Position numbers and translations under genes: made by a program | In this document: piece after piece, positions 26,270 through 39,200 of the stretch | Numbering within the stretch: the stretch's first letter is position 1 | How the letters are laid out: every line of letters starts with the position of its first letter | NCBI GenBank assembly: GCA_024220505.1 | Contig: JAKZZE010000011.1 | Coordinates: forward strand, 310,001 to 374,000 | Length of the DNA stretch: 64,000 nucleotides | DNA from: Rhizopus arrhizus | Lineage: Eukaryota; Mucoromycota; Mucoromycetes; Mucorales; Rhizopodaceae | Direction of reading: 5' to 3' | Notes under the pieces: generated by a model | Told to the model about the DNA's origin: nothing | The model's input: only the letters and a program-made list of their open reading frames with translations | Database searches by the model: none

Positions 26270-26500
26270 AGAACTAGGTTGCGGTGAGGTCAAGAAAATA
26301 AATACTGATTCTAACTTGAAGAAAAACAGAGCATGTATTTGTGAAACGATGAAAAAACAACTACTCATCAGGATAAATATGCAAAAGACGTTCAAGAATT
26401 TGTTTCTTTTGGCATTTTTACTTGTAAAAAACAAATTAAATTATAGAAGGTCATCACGCATATCTTTTGGAAACCATCGTACTCGCTACTTTGAGTGATA
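26270..26500 (+). pseudogene. Decayed fragment of a repeated fungal orphan protein
   Basis: The plus strand reads CGEVKKINTDSNLKKNRACI and CETMKKQLLIRINMQK before stops and shifts. The pattern (GEVK, then a charged linker and an ETMKKQL-IRI helix) recalls an orphan family I associate with Mucorales repeats. Both the assignment and the boundaries are tentative. Confidence 0.35.
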
Positions 26501-28246
26501 CCTACACTTGTCTCGAAGAAACGATCGAATTATTTTCAAGCTTTAAAGTAAAAAAAAAAAAAAAAAAAGTGTGTGTGAATGAGAAGACGGATTTGTTTAT
26601 TAACAATTGTAAGGAAAATGATTAAAAATATCTTGTTGAGCGATGATCATTATTTTATTGAAAACCCATATATTTACAGCAATTGTTATACTTATTTTAA
26701 GTCAATAGTACCATTTTTAGAATAAATAAGAATCGCTAGATTTCGTTTTAAAATATGTGTATGGCTGTACTGTAACCTACTATATAACGTTTTGAATAAC
26801 TGATTGAAAGCTAACTATTTCTAAAGAAAATGACCAAATTTCAACGCACCCTTATTCTAAAACACAATGGTCACAGCCCAATAATCCCTTTGACATGCAT
26901 GATCATGATAAGGCTAATGAAAGGATTGATAAGCTCTTAAAATGCATATATACTTTTGAGAAAACATTCAAGTTATAGCTACTTAACTAATCTCCTTATT
27001 CATCCTAGTAATACAGAGAAAAATGCAATAACAGAATATGTAAGAAAAGAGATCGATCATCAGTAAAAAGTCTATTGATCTTGATAATTAGATACAATTC
27101 TTACTAAAGGATCTAGAAAAGAATAATAAATTCAAAAAAGAAATTGTAAGATCCCATGGAATTATAAAAGAACGGCCTTGATGCCAAAGAGAACCGATTG
27201 CAGGTATCTAGTCAAAGCGTTCACAAAGCTGCTAGCAAAAAGAAAATTACACATGTTAGCAATGCTACTTGAAATATAATTTAAACAAATCTATAACCTC
27301 TTTTTGTAACTAAATTACTTACTTCGCTGACCGTATGAATGAGCGTATTGTTAACAAAAAGCGGTTTTTTCTTACTGCTGTACTCACGTTAATTCCCTTT
27401 TTGTATTCAAGTCCTCAGCAATCGATGCTTCCTCTGATCCATGAGAACTACAGAGATATCTAATATTGGTTAATATTTCTAAATGAAATGGGTGCATATC
27501 TTCTTACCAATCCATAGCATCACTTCTTTTTACACCAAAATTCTTCCCTGACTATTTTTGTAGGAGAAGCGAGTAATTCATTTATGTTTTACTGTTATAG
27601 AAAAAATATAATGGCCCTTGGAGAAAAAAGACCCTCCCACCTGTTGAAATTTTATTTCCTGTCCATTGGCGTTATGAATAATGTAATGAAAAAATAATTT
27701 AAGGTAATAAAGAAAAAAGAAGGAGTGGGAAAAGAAAGGAGGCAGTGATCGAGCTTTTTTTTATTACATTTGGGAATCAAGTGTCACACAGGTCTGTGAT
27801 ATGATTTATGCAGCTTTGAAACACAAAAATAAAAAACAAAAAAATCGGAGAGAACAAAAGGTTAAGTGCCAAAGTAAAAGATATTACCATCCTACTTTTA
27901 AACAAAATGTCTTTAAAATAGAATGGTACTTGTATGTTTGTTGGTCCCTTCTACTGAAAAAGCATGTCAAGATTATATATGTCACTTCTTTTTCTTTATA
28001 AATTCTAGAGCATGAATATTGGTTTTATTGTTAATTTATAAAGAAATATATGCTTCTCTTATATAGTATTGTAAGCTTTAATTTACTTATTGATTAAGGT
28101 CTATTCATATATTCAAAACTGTATTAGGAAAGGGGGAAATATCTGGTTTTTATTAAAGGCCAGAAGTGTAAAAAATAATATAATGTATAAAGAGGCAATC
28201 TAAATATGTGTACACAATACATAATAATAATATCAATACATGATTA

Positions 28247-28531
28247 TCAACGTTCTTCTTCAAGCTCTCGGTCAGCTATTTCAATTGCGTCACCTAATAC
28301 TGTCCTGACTTGTTCCGCTAAACCCAACTTTATTGCTGATGGCAGATCATATAGAGAGGTTTCGCAAGACGAAATTGTGGACTGAAAAGAATAAGTAGAG
28401 ATTGTAGGACTGCTTGTTTCTTCAATTTCAAACTTTTCTGATAATCCATTTTCCTTGTATTTAAACAAATAGTTTGATTTATCATCTTTGAATAAGCGTG
28501 ATAGACGATGAATAAAATGGTGACGAGGCAT
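28247..28531 (-). CDS. Small hypothetical protein
   Basis: A single-exon frame of about 94 residues starting MPRHHFIHRLSRLFKDDKSN; an ATG 39 bases upstream is possible but adds a Phe run. The C-terminal half looks like a real coding sequence: a Ser/Thr-rich linker (STYSFQSTISSCETSLYDLP) then a helix with alternating hydrophobic and acidic residues (KLGLAEQVRTVLGDAIEIAD). I do not recognise the family. It may be lineage-specific. No intron is visible. Confidence 0.45.
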   Translation of the reverse strand: MPRHHFIHRLSRLFKDDKSNYLFKYKENGLSEKFEIEETSSPTISTYSFQSTISSCETSLYDLPSAIKLGLAEQVRTVLGDAIEIADRELEEER

Positions 28532-28959
28532 GTAAAACAAAGGAGAGTGAAAGAAGAAGAAATCACACATTATTTATACTGTAAGATGAACTCTCTTTGC
28601 GCATAGTATGCAACTAGGCGTACATTGAGGAAAAGGAGGGAAGAGACTATTATGTTGAATCAAAAGCTCCTTTTCCTTTTACAGCGAAGCAGAAAATTAT
28701 GTGGAATATCGACAAAGGAGAAGGGGGTTTCCTCCTTTGTTTTAATTATTCTCTCATGCGAGTTGCATACGCATTTGCCACTAGACCTTTTTTTTTAAGC
28801 ATGTGATAGCAAATAGGACAAGCATAATTTATAGGCCAATTGAAATTCTTTTTAGCGCACCTCTTGCTTTCACCAACTTTAAAGCTTCGGACATTGTGAC
28901 TATTTTTCAGACAAAATCCCTTGTGAACTTTTTTTTTGGATCTCTCTTTTGTATTAAAT

Positions 28960-29491
28960 ATGTTGCATAGATTTACTACAACTCTCGTTCGCCCTTGCGT
29001 TTTCCGCACTACTCCTCGTTTTGTGTTTCGATCAGCCGCTTTACTTTCCAACACCTCTACTCGCTCATTTGCTTCTTCACATGATTGGCAGCAAGGTCCT
29101 AGTCACCCACTTATAGACAAGATTGCACAGCACCCGCATATTATGCAACAATTAATGGATTTCACTGGTTTCTTGCAATCTAAAGGGGTTAATCTAAGTA
29201 AACAGCCGAGCTTTATGGAGGTAAAAAGAAAATAAAGAATTATTTTTATTGATTTATATTATTTTTTAGATTGTCAAGATTATGAACGATCCCGAAGTAA
29301 AAGAAAAGACTAAAAAGTTAGTTCAAGATATGCAAGCAGCTGGTATTACTTTAGACATGACTGCCATTCAAGAATTACAAGCTAGCTTAGCTAAACAGCA
29401 ACAAAACCCATTCGAAGAAAAGAATGAAGAGAAAAAAGAAGACGAAGAAAAGGGCGTATTGAATAAAGTAAAGGGATTATTCAAGAAATAA
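28960..29491 (+). CDS. Small mitochondrion-targeted protein, family unrecognised
   Basis: Two exons, 28960-29220 and 29270-29491, encode 160 residues. The N terminus looks like a mitochondrial presequence: basic, Ser/Thr-rich and without acids (MLHRFTTTLVRPCVFRTTPR, later STRSFASS). The mature part is helical (HPLIDKIAQHPHIMQQLMDF and IMNDPEVKEKTKKLVQDMQA), with paired hydrophobic helices that recall STI1-like repeats, and ends in an acidic/Lys stretch and KVKGLFKK. I do not recognise the family; the function is unknown. Its stop codon lies nine bases from that of the convergent naf1 gene. Confidence 0.75.
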
Positions 29492-29500
29492 ACGATTTTA

Positions 29501-30692
29501 TTACAAAATGTCTGCATAACTTTGTTGTTGACGAGGGGGTAATTGTGGTGTAGAGCCTTCATAAGCTTCTAAAGCTGCATCGAAATCTGCTGGTGTTGTT
29601 TTTGGCTTTTTATTGAAACGGTTCCCAGCTGTTATTTCTCTTTTTGTGTCCTTCTTTCTCCTATCGATAAGCATAAATATCAAAGAAAGATGTCTATTGT
29701 ATTTTGCTTACATTCTCTTTTCTTTGTTTTTTTGCTGTCTGTAAGCTAATTCCTTTTCATCGTCTGAAAATTCCATTTCCTATATACAATGAGTAAATCT
29801 TCACTTTCCTTTTTGTTTACTTTGCTTTCTTACATCTTCTCCAATTTCTTCATCGTAAAAGTTACTAGCATCCGTATGTTTGATCATTCTCAATCTTTCA
29901 GTTTGTATGATTTGTGTCTTTTGGTAGGATGGTACATAATATACTGCTGCTCCAACGGTAGTCCATTCGTTATTAATTTCACTCTCATCGTTAAATCGAA
30001 CTGTATAATAAGGTCGAGATATTGGTCCAAACGTTTCAAATATTTCACCCATAACCTCTCTATTTTCATATACCAGCAATGATCCTGCATCTAACGCATT
30101 ATACTCTGATCCTGGTCTTGAATGTATCACTACCACATTTTGAATGATTTGAAAGATATTTCCTGCATACAAAATCTCTGTTTGTTGTGTAAGATCAAAG
30201 ACTGGTTTTTCCACAGTGAAATCAGTTATTTCATTAGCTGTTTTAACAACACCACCTTGACTTGGGGCCCCTTCCTCTTCTTCTTCCTCCTCTTCAACAG
30301 CAATACTTTCTTTTGTGTCCTCTTCTTTTTCTTCACTATTTAAACGTTCCTCTTCTTTGTTTAGTAAAACACGTATTATAACACAGTGTTCTTTCTTTTT
30401 TACCTTGAAGAATCATTGTCTGAAGAGAATTCTAAATCACTACTTTCATATTCTTCTTCTTTTATTTCACCAGAAATAGCTGCATCAATGTTATCTTGAA
30501 CAGGTGTTTGTTCTATCACAATCTATTATAAAGAGTTTTCAGTTTTTCAATCTCCAAGCGTCCGTTAAAACCTGCTTTTACCTCACTTGATGCTGGATTA
30601 ATATGTTGCACTTGACCTTCTCTTAATCTGTTCTGTTGCTGTTCTTGCTCAGCAAATTGACTAGCAATCACAAGATCGTCAAGTTGATTCAT
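29501..30692 (-). CDS. naf1: Naf1, H/ACA RNP assembly factor
   Basis: Nuclear assembly factor for H/ACA snoRNPs (later exchanged for Gar1). Five exons: 30692-30582, 30522-30404, 30335-29834, 29779-29712, 29660-29501, total 319 residues. The N-terminal third is acidic (EEKEEDTKESIAVEEEE). The Gar1/Naf1 core is clear: DLTQQTEILYAGNIFQIIQN, NREVMGEIFETFGPISRPYY, and VGAAVYYVPSYQKTQI. The C terminus is basic, then ends PRQQQSYADIL. The intron before exon 3 has a textbook TACTAAAC branch sequence; a stop in the intervening frame shows the acceptor must be at 30336. The presumed partner is Cbf5/Nhp2/Nop10, not in this window. Confidence 0.9.
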
Positions 30693-30717
30693 TGTTTAAA
30701 GCTTCTAAAGAAAATAA

Positions 30718-30768
<51 letters not shown>

Positions 30769-33700
30769 CGTTGCTTGACAGCGGCATAAACAGTCACTCG
30801 CTTTGTCAAACCTTCGAAAAAAGCCTTTTTTCAAGCGTTGGTTCGAAACTGTATTTAATGACTTAAAATATAAAATCAAAGTCGAGACACATAAGTAAAC
30901 ACCAGATTGATGAACAGCCAGACTTTTATAAATGCTCACATTTACTTTAAGATAATTTTTATTTATATCGCAAAACACTTGCAAAAAATCAAATTTCATT
31001 TGGTGTTGGACAAGATAACTCAAAACAACCCTTCTTATTTGTGCGTTGAAGTATCTGCTGCTTTAATTACTCAAATTTTGAACAACAAGGAAGTATTCAA
31101 AGTCTTTACTGATCAACCCTATAGTTTTTTTTTTTTTTTTCGACTCCCGTTGTATGTAAAACATGAAAATAGGATACTACATTTTATAATCTGTATAAAA
31201 CTCTACAATCAAATTAAACAAAAAAAAAAATAGGAATGACAAATCTTTGTTGGCTTCAATGTTCTGCAATCGAGAGTAGAATGTACTAGTGTGGATGTTC
31301 AAAAAACCTGATTGTGATACTTATTTGTTGTATGACTTGTTTATCAAAACTATACAAATAATATTTGACAGGATTAAATTCTTGTTATATCAATCTTTTT
31401 TTTTTCTTTAGCAATATTGAAAATAGGGCTTAGTTTAATAATCAGGGACTTCTATTTTGACTTTCTTTTGACAAATAACAATTTATGCATACCATTACCT
31501 TCTAACTAAAAGAATAAACAAAAAGATAATGTATAACACCATTCCCCATTTTTATAAAAATAATTATTTTATTTTGAAGAGATTAAGAAAAATGATAATA
31601 AAAGATTAGAGTTGATCTGATGTGTTTAAACTTGTTTTTGTCATTTTCCATTCTTTTTTTTTGAAAAAATAAGTAAAAATGTTAAATAAAATAATAATAA
31701 CAGTCAAATTATTGTAGGACACCAATCAAAAAAAAAATATTGAAGGAATTCTCCTTTTTCCTTATGAATACAAGGGATAAGTTAGGTAACTATATCAACA
31801 ATAAGGTAGTTCAAAATGAAATATACGTTTCACAGAATTTAGTCTGCTCTAAAATAAATTTTCATACAAATCACTAAATATTACTTTAAATAAGTGTCAG
31901 GGCAAGGTTAAGAATTAAAGTATTGGGTTTATACAAAGTACAAAACAAAGAAGAGATACTTCATCTAACTTTTGAAATAGAAGGCGGAAATAGATTAAAA
32001 ATGTGAACGGACCATGTTACTCATTTTATGCGATTTAGAGCGGAACACAAAGAATTATCTGTTCAAGTAACATACCTAAGGAAATACAAACATATTTGTA
32101 GTAAGCAAAAGTAAACAATTTGTTGCTATGTCTCATTATTCTCATCATTTTTTTAATCATGCATAAATAAAATGTGTTTGCTTGCAGTATAATTTTTATA
32201 AACTAACCAGGTAAACTATTTCCAATAAACAAAAAAGTATAAAACCCTTCACATTTCTCTTTTTCTTTTTTCTCCTTATTCTATCATCTATACTATCTTA
32301 CAATGGACTATTCTCATATCTTCTCAAGGTCTTCTTCAATGTCATTGCTATCGTACTTTACACTCTATTGTTATGGTTATTTAAAAGGTTAAACAAGTTG
32401 GTTAATGGGACTAGCTTATTGAAGAATGCGATATCATACAATCAACATGCTATTTGTTCATATACTCAAAATTATTATCCAAAGAAGAGCTCTTAAAAAT
32501 GTTCATGATTATTCTGTAGCCAGTAGTCTGGCTTTCCATTTATCAATCTCTGTGATAATTCAAATCAACAGTCTCATCGACATCCTTGTTCTTACCTTTG
32601 CTATGGTTACTTTGCTGTGCAAAGGGTATCTTATTTATTATGAAGATTTCTGTCCTTCCTTTTGAATGGTAAATTGTATACATGAACATGCATTTGACTG
32701 TTTACTTACAATGTTCCTTATAGGCTTCAAGCAAACAAAATCTATGCTATTACCCTGTGTTTTTAAACTTTTTTATCGTACATCTTTGCAAATATTTCGT
32801 GCTAACTGTGGCTTCGCTTGGGGTGAACAATGTCAATAAAATGAAGCCAGATAACAAAAGGAAGGACTCAAATCTTTGTAAATGGCGGTATCTGGCCTGT
32901 CTGCTGGGGAGCAAAGCCGAATGGTCGCTTTAAACTGTCTTTACAGATTAGACTTTGGAAACTTTAGGGGTCGGCTTAGAATCGGAAGCTGTTTGTCATT
33001 GCTTGGGAAAACCGGAAGCTTGTGGTGGTGTTGATTTGCGCACGTGTCTCTTGGATGATGAAGACTTGGTGTCAAGACTTATGGCCTGCAGCCCATTCCT
33101 TAAGTGTCATATGCTATCCCTTCCTCGTTTGCAACGACTTGACTGATTACTGGTATGTTCAAACATTGTATATTCATCAAGCAATCCTTAGCTAACCAAT
33201 TCTTTGCTGTTTGTTTGGTAGATACTTAGTTTCTTTGGAAACTGATATCTACCATACAAATTATACTTTTTTTTTTTTTTTCTCTTCTAGGTTCATAGGT
33301 AAATAGCATAATGATTCCTTCTGGCTTGTGCTGCCTTTTCTCGGTGCTGGTGTTCCTATGGTTCCTTGATCCTAGACAGCGTGTTTGCAACTCAATTATC
33401 GTCGTGAGTGTATGGTGTCCCTTCCGATGCAGGCAGTGGAAGACTAAGTCTGTAAAAATTCCTCATTGTTTCTACGGTCGAAATGTATTGACGGTTGAAG
33501 CGTAAAGTTTCCATTTGGGTTAACTTTGTTCCAGCAAATTGACTTTATACAAAAGCTATTATTTAAATAATTAATATCATTTCATTGAAATCTTTTTGCT
33601 TCTTTTTCAATTTTATCTTATAACTGATAATATATCAAAATTAAAAGACATTTACATTGAACTTTTTTTTTTCTTTTTTTTTGGGGAGACTTACCATTTA

Positions 33701-34074
33701 CAAAACCATATTCCAAGATTAAGCAGTAAAAATTGATTGTCTGTCCCTATTAATTTTGCGATCTTTGGATACGGTGAAGGCTAAAAAAAGTGGCAGAATG
33801 CATAGTAAATCATACATCAAAATGTGTTAGAAAATTATTTAAATTTACTTTCTTCTAGTGCTGAGACTGTTTAAATAAAAACCTGTTGCACGCAAAAGAT
33901 ATCATGGGTTCCTTATTTTTGAAGTGTTATTAATGGACAATTTACAAAAAACGGTCATTAGAAATATAGAAAACAATGAATAATTCAAATTTTATTTTGA
34001 AAAGGCATCCAAAACAACCAAAAGAAGAATGAAACAATACTTTTTATTCGGTTTCAGTTATACAAATGATTTTA
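30693..34074. other. 3.4-kb gene-poor interval with a T49 run
   Basis: Begins with a T run (30720-30768) just upstream of the naf1 start. From 31.2 to 32.2 kb it is AT-rich with no features. A TATA-like box and pyrimidine leader precede 32303; broken hydrophobic frames follow (32.3-32.7 kb), and a less AT-rich stretch (32.86-33.5 kb) has no convincing protein. Nothing here can be called a gene with confidence. Confidence 0.5.
30720..30768 (+). repeat. T49 homopolymer upstream of naf1
   Basis: An uninterrupted T run starting 28 bases upstream of the naf1 ATG (A run on the coding strand), so it lies in its leader or core promoter. Confidence 0.9.
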
Positions 34075-36089
34075 TTACCATTCCATATTTTGAGTCCAAG
34101 CATCTTGTTCAGGCTGATATCGAGGAGGAGGACGGAGAAAAGGTGCTGGAATATCTGTATCCTCGTACAAAGGAAAAACAACACCTAATTCCCAATTGCT
34201 ATACATTTGTCTATGTTATCTTTCTCCATTTATGACATTCTAATGATGTTCTTGCATTTCTTACCTAATACTTAATTTTGGTAACTTGGAGGCCTTTGAT
34301 ACTGTAAATTTTCCCCAAGCAGATGTGGTAGAATTATGACTCCTAAAAATCATTGAGGTAAGTGTCTAGAAAAGTTCACACTAGTTTATTTACCCGCAGT
34401 AAATCCACCCTTTAACTCTACTTTTAGAGTTTGGAAGTGTGGCTATGATGTACTTTTGTTTTGTTTATAAGCAAATAGAGAGCAATTACTATTGTTTTTT
34501 TTAGTCTTTTATTACCTTTGAGTGCATCAATGCTCCTTGTCTGTGGCTGATTGAGTCACACATTACTTGTTTGGGAAAAGTTGGCTTTCTCCAAGTAGCA
34601 GTATTGAAACAAATCGAATCCGCGCCCTATCAATTATATGTTATCATTCAATTTACTTTTCCTTTCTTTCACTTACAGCAGCACCATATCTACTTGATGT
34701 CACAGTATCACGTGTTGGAAAGACTATGTCAATAGGCGGCAATTGATTTTTTTGCAAACCCGAACGTACAGCCTTCCCATCTGAAAAGGAAGAAATACCA
34801 CAAAAGGATTGATATATTTCTTGAAGGTAGCTTACAGATAATGACCCTAATGAAGAGGTCTAAAAAGTGAAAAGGAAGTTGAGACATAATGTGGTGTTGT
34901 TCTAATGTTGCATACCTGCATTTCAACTTTTGGATAGTTATTTGGGTCCAGTGGTCCCGTAATGTCGCGCACTATGTCAGCCAAACGCGTATGTCCATAT
35001 TTTTTATATTCTTCTTCTCCTTCAAAAACGCCAGATATAGACGCGACAATACGTGCCTATATACAAAAATAAAAAAGGAGCCTATTAGTATATATATATT
35101 TCTTCTCCACATTTAGTATTTATATGTACTTTAGCTTTAGAAAAATCGTATTTAAATAATTCTTCTTTAACAGCTGTTGGAACGCGCATTTTGTCTAGTA
35201 CATCACAAATATCTTTAGCAAATTCAGGAAAATCTGATTCCGATTTTAAAGGTACAACAAGTTCAGGAAAATCTTGCATAAACACAACGTTTTCCAACTC
35301 TTCGTAATCGCATGCAACCTAATAGAATAAAAGTGTTTTTATGATATGAATAACAACAGATGTACTTATCTTACCATATTGGCTGAGCCGATGACAACCC
35401 TTAAAGACGAAGATCGAAACAAAAGCATTAATTTATTGTGAAATACGCCATATTTGTTGTCCTTGAGTGGTGGTTGGATAATAATCCTATTTTCTCCAAT
35501 CTTTACACTAATAGCCTTTTATATAGAAAGAATTAAAAAAGAAAAGATAGTAAATAATATAAAAAGTGCGAAAAAAAAGTTTTCTTACTGGCCGTCCATG
35601 GGTAACAATAACCATATTTGTATTTATAGGAAAATGCTCGTCAATATAATCCATACTATAAACAAACGATGTAACAACCGCCTTCTTCAAATCGTTCTAT
35701 AAATATTTATATGATTAGTTGTTAATAGATGGGAATTTAAAATTAATCAACACTTTTTGAATAATATCTTTTAGAGTGACATAATCTGGTCCAGTAAAGC
35801 CCTTAATATAAGTAAGCTTGACAGTTCCTTCCCAATATTTTGTATTGGAGAGATCTACACGCTTTGTAACAGATCCTATGTCTATTTCTTCTGATTGTTT
35901 TCTTTTTCTCACAGGATCTGTTGCTCCTAAAAGTAGATCTCGAGCTGTGAGTTGATCTACAGTTTTTCCAAGTGATGCGGCAATGGCTAATTTTAATTCT
36001 TCATTTTCTTGTTCTTGTTCTTCAATGTGGCTTCTTAATGACAGAGCAATGGCTTGTGCAATTTCTTCATTTTCTTCAGCATTGTTCAT
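34075..36089 (-). CDS. tdp1: Tyrosyl-DNA phosphodiesterase 1 with N-terminal UIM-like motifs
   Basis: DNA-repair enzyme that removes stalled topoisomerase I peptides from 3' DNA ends. Ten exons: 36089-35754, 35696-35589, 35515-35375, 35318-35130, 35056-34916, 34859-34677, 34626-34516, 34452-34394, 34342-34265, 34198-34075; total 489 residues. First catalytic HxK motif: YGVFHNKLMLLFRSSSLRVV followed by IGSANM. Second HxK: GALMHSKYIIATL, then the Asn-containing SHNSTTSAWG and NWELGVVFP. The N terminus has two ubiquitin-interacting-like motifs (EEIAQAIALSL and EELKLAIAASL). It starts KYWEGTVKLTYIKGF for the core. It is preceded by hsp-independent AT-rich DNA and followed by gdb1 upstream, both on the minus strand. 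Confidence 0.93.
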
Positions 36090-36151
36090 TTTTTGTAGTT
36101 AAAACTTAAAGCAATTTTTTTTTGTCGAGTGAATATGCAAATCTGAGTCCG

Positions 36152-36153
<2 letters not shown>

Positions 36154-36183
<30 letters not shown>
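36154..36183 (+). repeat. T30 homopolymer between tdp1 and gdb1
   Basis: An uninterrupted T run in the 190-base gap between the tdp1 start and the gdb1 stop, probably in the tdp1 promoter. Confidence 0.9.
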
Positions 36184-36279
36184 CCACAGCAATAAAAGAT
36201 TAAAAATCATTTTATTAACACAATTGCTAAATTACACTATTTTTTATTGTTGATATAATAATGACATGCACTTTTAAAC

Positions 36280-39200
36280 TTATGCACCTTCAATCAAATC
36301 ATGAATCAAGTCCAGTAAGGTAGCTGTCGACCACGCTTGTGTTGTGCAAGAGTCAGGGCAAAATTCACCATCCTTGTTTGTCAACTCAGGAAGACCACAC
36401 CAGATGTTTTCCTCAATGTACTTTCGATGTTCGCGCAGGATGCGTGCGATTTCTTGCTGAGGGATAGCATGAAAGTGGAGTGCGGCACGCAAAAAGTAAC
36501 CTAAAGGCCAGAGCCACTCGGGTCCTTGATGATAATTTCTACCCTTTGCCGTCTGGAAATCTTCCGAGTCATCTGAGTTGTGGTAGTAAGGACGATATTG
36601 CTGGTCGGCTGGATCCAAAGTTTTCATACCCAAGGGTCCTAATAGAACATCTTTGCACATCTTGATTGTTTGTTGAGCATGCTCTTTCCTGAAAAGTTCT
36701 GGGGCAACGGTCATAGCGACAGCAAAGTTGGGCCGAAGTTGATACTCTGTGTAGGCATATGTAGCCTTGTACACATCCTTATAAATACCTCGGCGATTGA
36801 TAATTTTGGAAATCACGTCATAATCTTTATCTTGTGCAGGATCTTGAGGAATATAGTAAACTCTTTCAAAATTCGTTTGCAAAAGTTCGTTCCAGTCATG
36901 ATAAGTAATTGTTTTGTCTTCTTTGCCAATGTGATCAACACTGGACCACTGGAATTCCTTACGTTTCACAAGCTCATTAATCCATCGCAATGTGCTCTTT
37001 AAAAGACCTGTAATCTCTACAGGAGCACCGTCACGAGGTGTGCCTGGATATCCTTTATTCTTTGCCTTGGGTGATTCGCCCATTTTGTCCATCCATGTTC
37101 CGCAGTTCCAAATATTTCCACCTACAAGTACACCAGATTCCCAATCAACCTCAATATCAATGTTGAATCCTTCGTCAGTCATTTGCGAATCAATAGCAGG
37201 GCCTGCATTGTGCTCTCTAAAGTGGATGCCACGAGCATGACGTTCCATGATTTCTTGAATCAATTCAGCCATTGTGACTGAGTACTTGTAGCCCTCTTCA
37301 ACTTCGACAAACCTATCGTCCTTGGGGAATCGACGAGGTACATCGGCTTTCAAGATGGAGGGGCCATCTGGAGCAAGATGATAATAATCTTGGATGGCCT
37401 GTAAAAAGAACCAGACAGAGTCACGAGAATTATAACGAGGATATCGAACAGAGTCTAGCAAGTTGGGGATCAATCCGTGACGCAAGGATCCAGCAAAGGA
37501 TATGATGTGGTGCTTGGCTGCCTCATATTGGCCTGTTACCATCAAGAGTCCACGCAAGGAGATGAAGACATCACGGCCCCAGACACGCATATGCTGCACA
37601 GTAAAGTGTGGTAAACCGGCAGCTAAAGAGGCTGTGCTCTCAAGTGGGTTGAGACCTGCGTTAGGAACTTTACCATATAATTGAACACTTGTTATGGCTA
37701 ATTGCTTGATAAATCGATCACCGCGCTGTACAAGAGGGGACATAAGAGTGAGCGCATGAGCATAGACTTTATCATAAGCCGTCTTGATTGTCAATGCAAA
37801 ATATTTAGGCACCAAAAAGTCCGGGAGTGAGTGAAGTAAGCCTGATCTGCTTTCAAACCAGTTAATTAACGAAGCCAGGTTAGGGTGGTCCTTTAGGTAA
37901 GCCTTTAAATGATGAATAGTATAATCAACAGCCCAAAGACCTGCACGAAGGTTGTCACAGAAAGGATGTCCTAAATCATTGCTGGCTATAATTGGATTCA
38001 AAACAGACATGAAGCCCTGAAGACCAGCATAAACAAGCTCACCAAAGTTTGGTACATTATAAACTCCATCTCCTGAAGTAGCCGAAATCTCCTCACTTGC
38101 ACAGCGGTAAAGAACAACATTGCAATCTAGCAAATTCAAAGTAGAAACCACATCATCATCTATTCTGGTCACTTGTTCATGAATCTCTGCATACTTATCG
38201 CCAATTGAGGTCTTCACTACACAAATGGAACCAGGAGTAAAACTATCTGAGAGAATGATCTCTGAGTATCGTCCTTTCTCGTCGTGCCCCTCAATAACTT
38301 TGGGTGAATTAAGGTTTTCAAGATGTGATGATAATCCTTGGAGATATTGCGTCTTTTCAGGAGGATGTCTATCGTCAATTTTTAAAGAATAGGCAAATTC
38401 AAATTCTATGGTGGATCCGCGAAGGCGGATAGGAGAATGTCCTGTGCCCTGTCCAGGGAAAGCAGTTCGAGAGATGAGTAGGTACCCATTTTGAGAGCCA
38501 GGATGTTGTCTATGGACGAGTAAGAAATCATTCTCTTGGTGCACATAAACTTCACGATATCCATCCAAGCACATCTTACGATGTAATAAGTTTAGCTTTC
38601 TCTTAGCTTCAATGATACCTGTCTTATGATTTGGATGGGGATCATATCGTCCCTTTTCGTTCACAATATCAAGAAGACGAGGATAGATTTCGTCATAACC
38701 TTTTACACTACCAGTTGCACAATCACTGAATGCTACAATAGCCGCATTAGGTAGTGCATCCTTTAATGTAAATGGAACTTGTTAATTGTCGTATGTTAAA
38801 GTTTTGTTCTGTTTACTACCTCAGGTGTCCTCTTTTGAAAAGGGGTTTCATTGTCATGAGTACAGTCCATGAAAAGAGCACGAGGCATGCTTCCACAAGT
38901 GACAGGAATTGAAAGAACCTTTTCGTACTTTTTGTCTTCATAGGGAACCACCTTCCAAATCATATCTTCATCCATGCTTCCTACTGGTTTTCCTCCGTGG
39001 CGGTGAGCCAGACGAGAGAGCTCGTGTGTATCCCAAGCCTGCATGGCTTCACGGATAAGAGCATGAATACCAAGGCGTGAAACAAAGTCATTGTCTCTCT
39101 CTGCAGAGCCCGTGAACAGCTCAGCCAAAACGTAGAGATCGGGTCGTATCTTTCGGGCGGCATCCAAAAAGTATTCTGCGACATGGATCGGAGTCGAATG

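Larger units (their letters stand above)
24376..28246. other. Gene-poor repeat-derived region
   Basis: About 3.9 kb without an intact gene. It contains a clear Tc1/mariner-type transposase relic (25217-25545), a possible LINE tail relic near 24788-25027, a decayed frame of a Mucorales-type repeated protein near 26270-26500, and an A18 run near 26550-26568. The rest is AT-rich and unrecognised. Confidence 0.55.

Noticed and set aside
28746..29054. Minus-strand frame of about 102 residues with a CPIC motif
   Set aside because: Overlaps exon 1 of the mitochondrial-type gene in antisense; the single CxxC has no partner and the rest is basic low complexity.
33050..33145. ATGATGA ... CTGA pair resembling a box C/D snoRNA
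   Set aside because: No terminal stem pairs around the boxes; short motifs are expected by chance.
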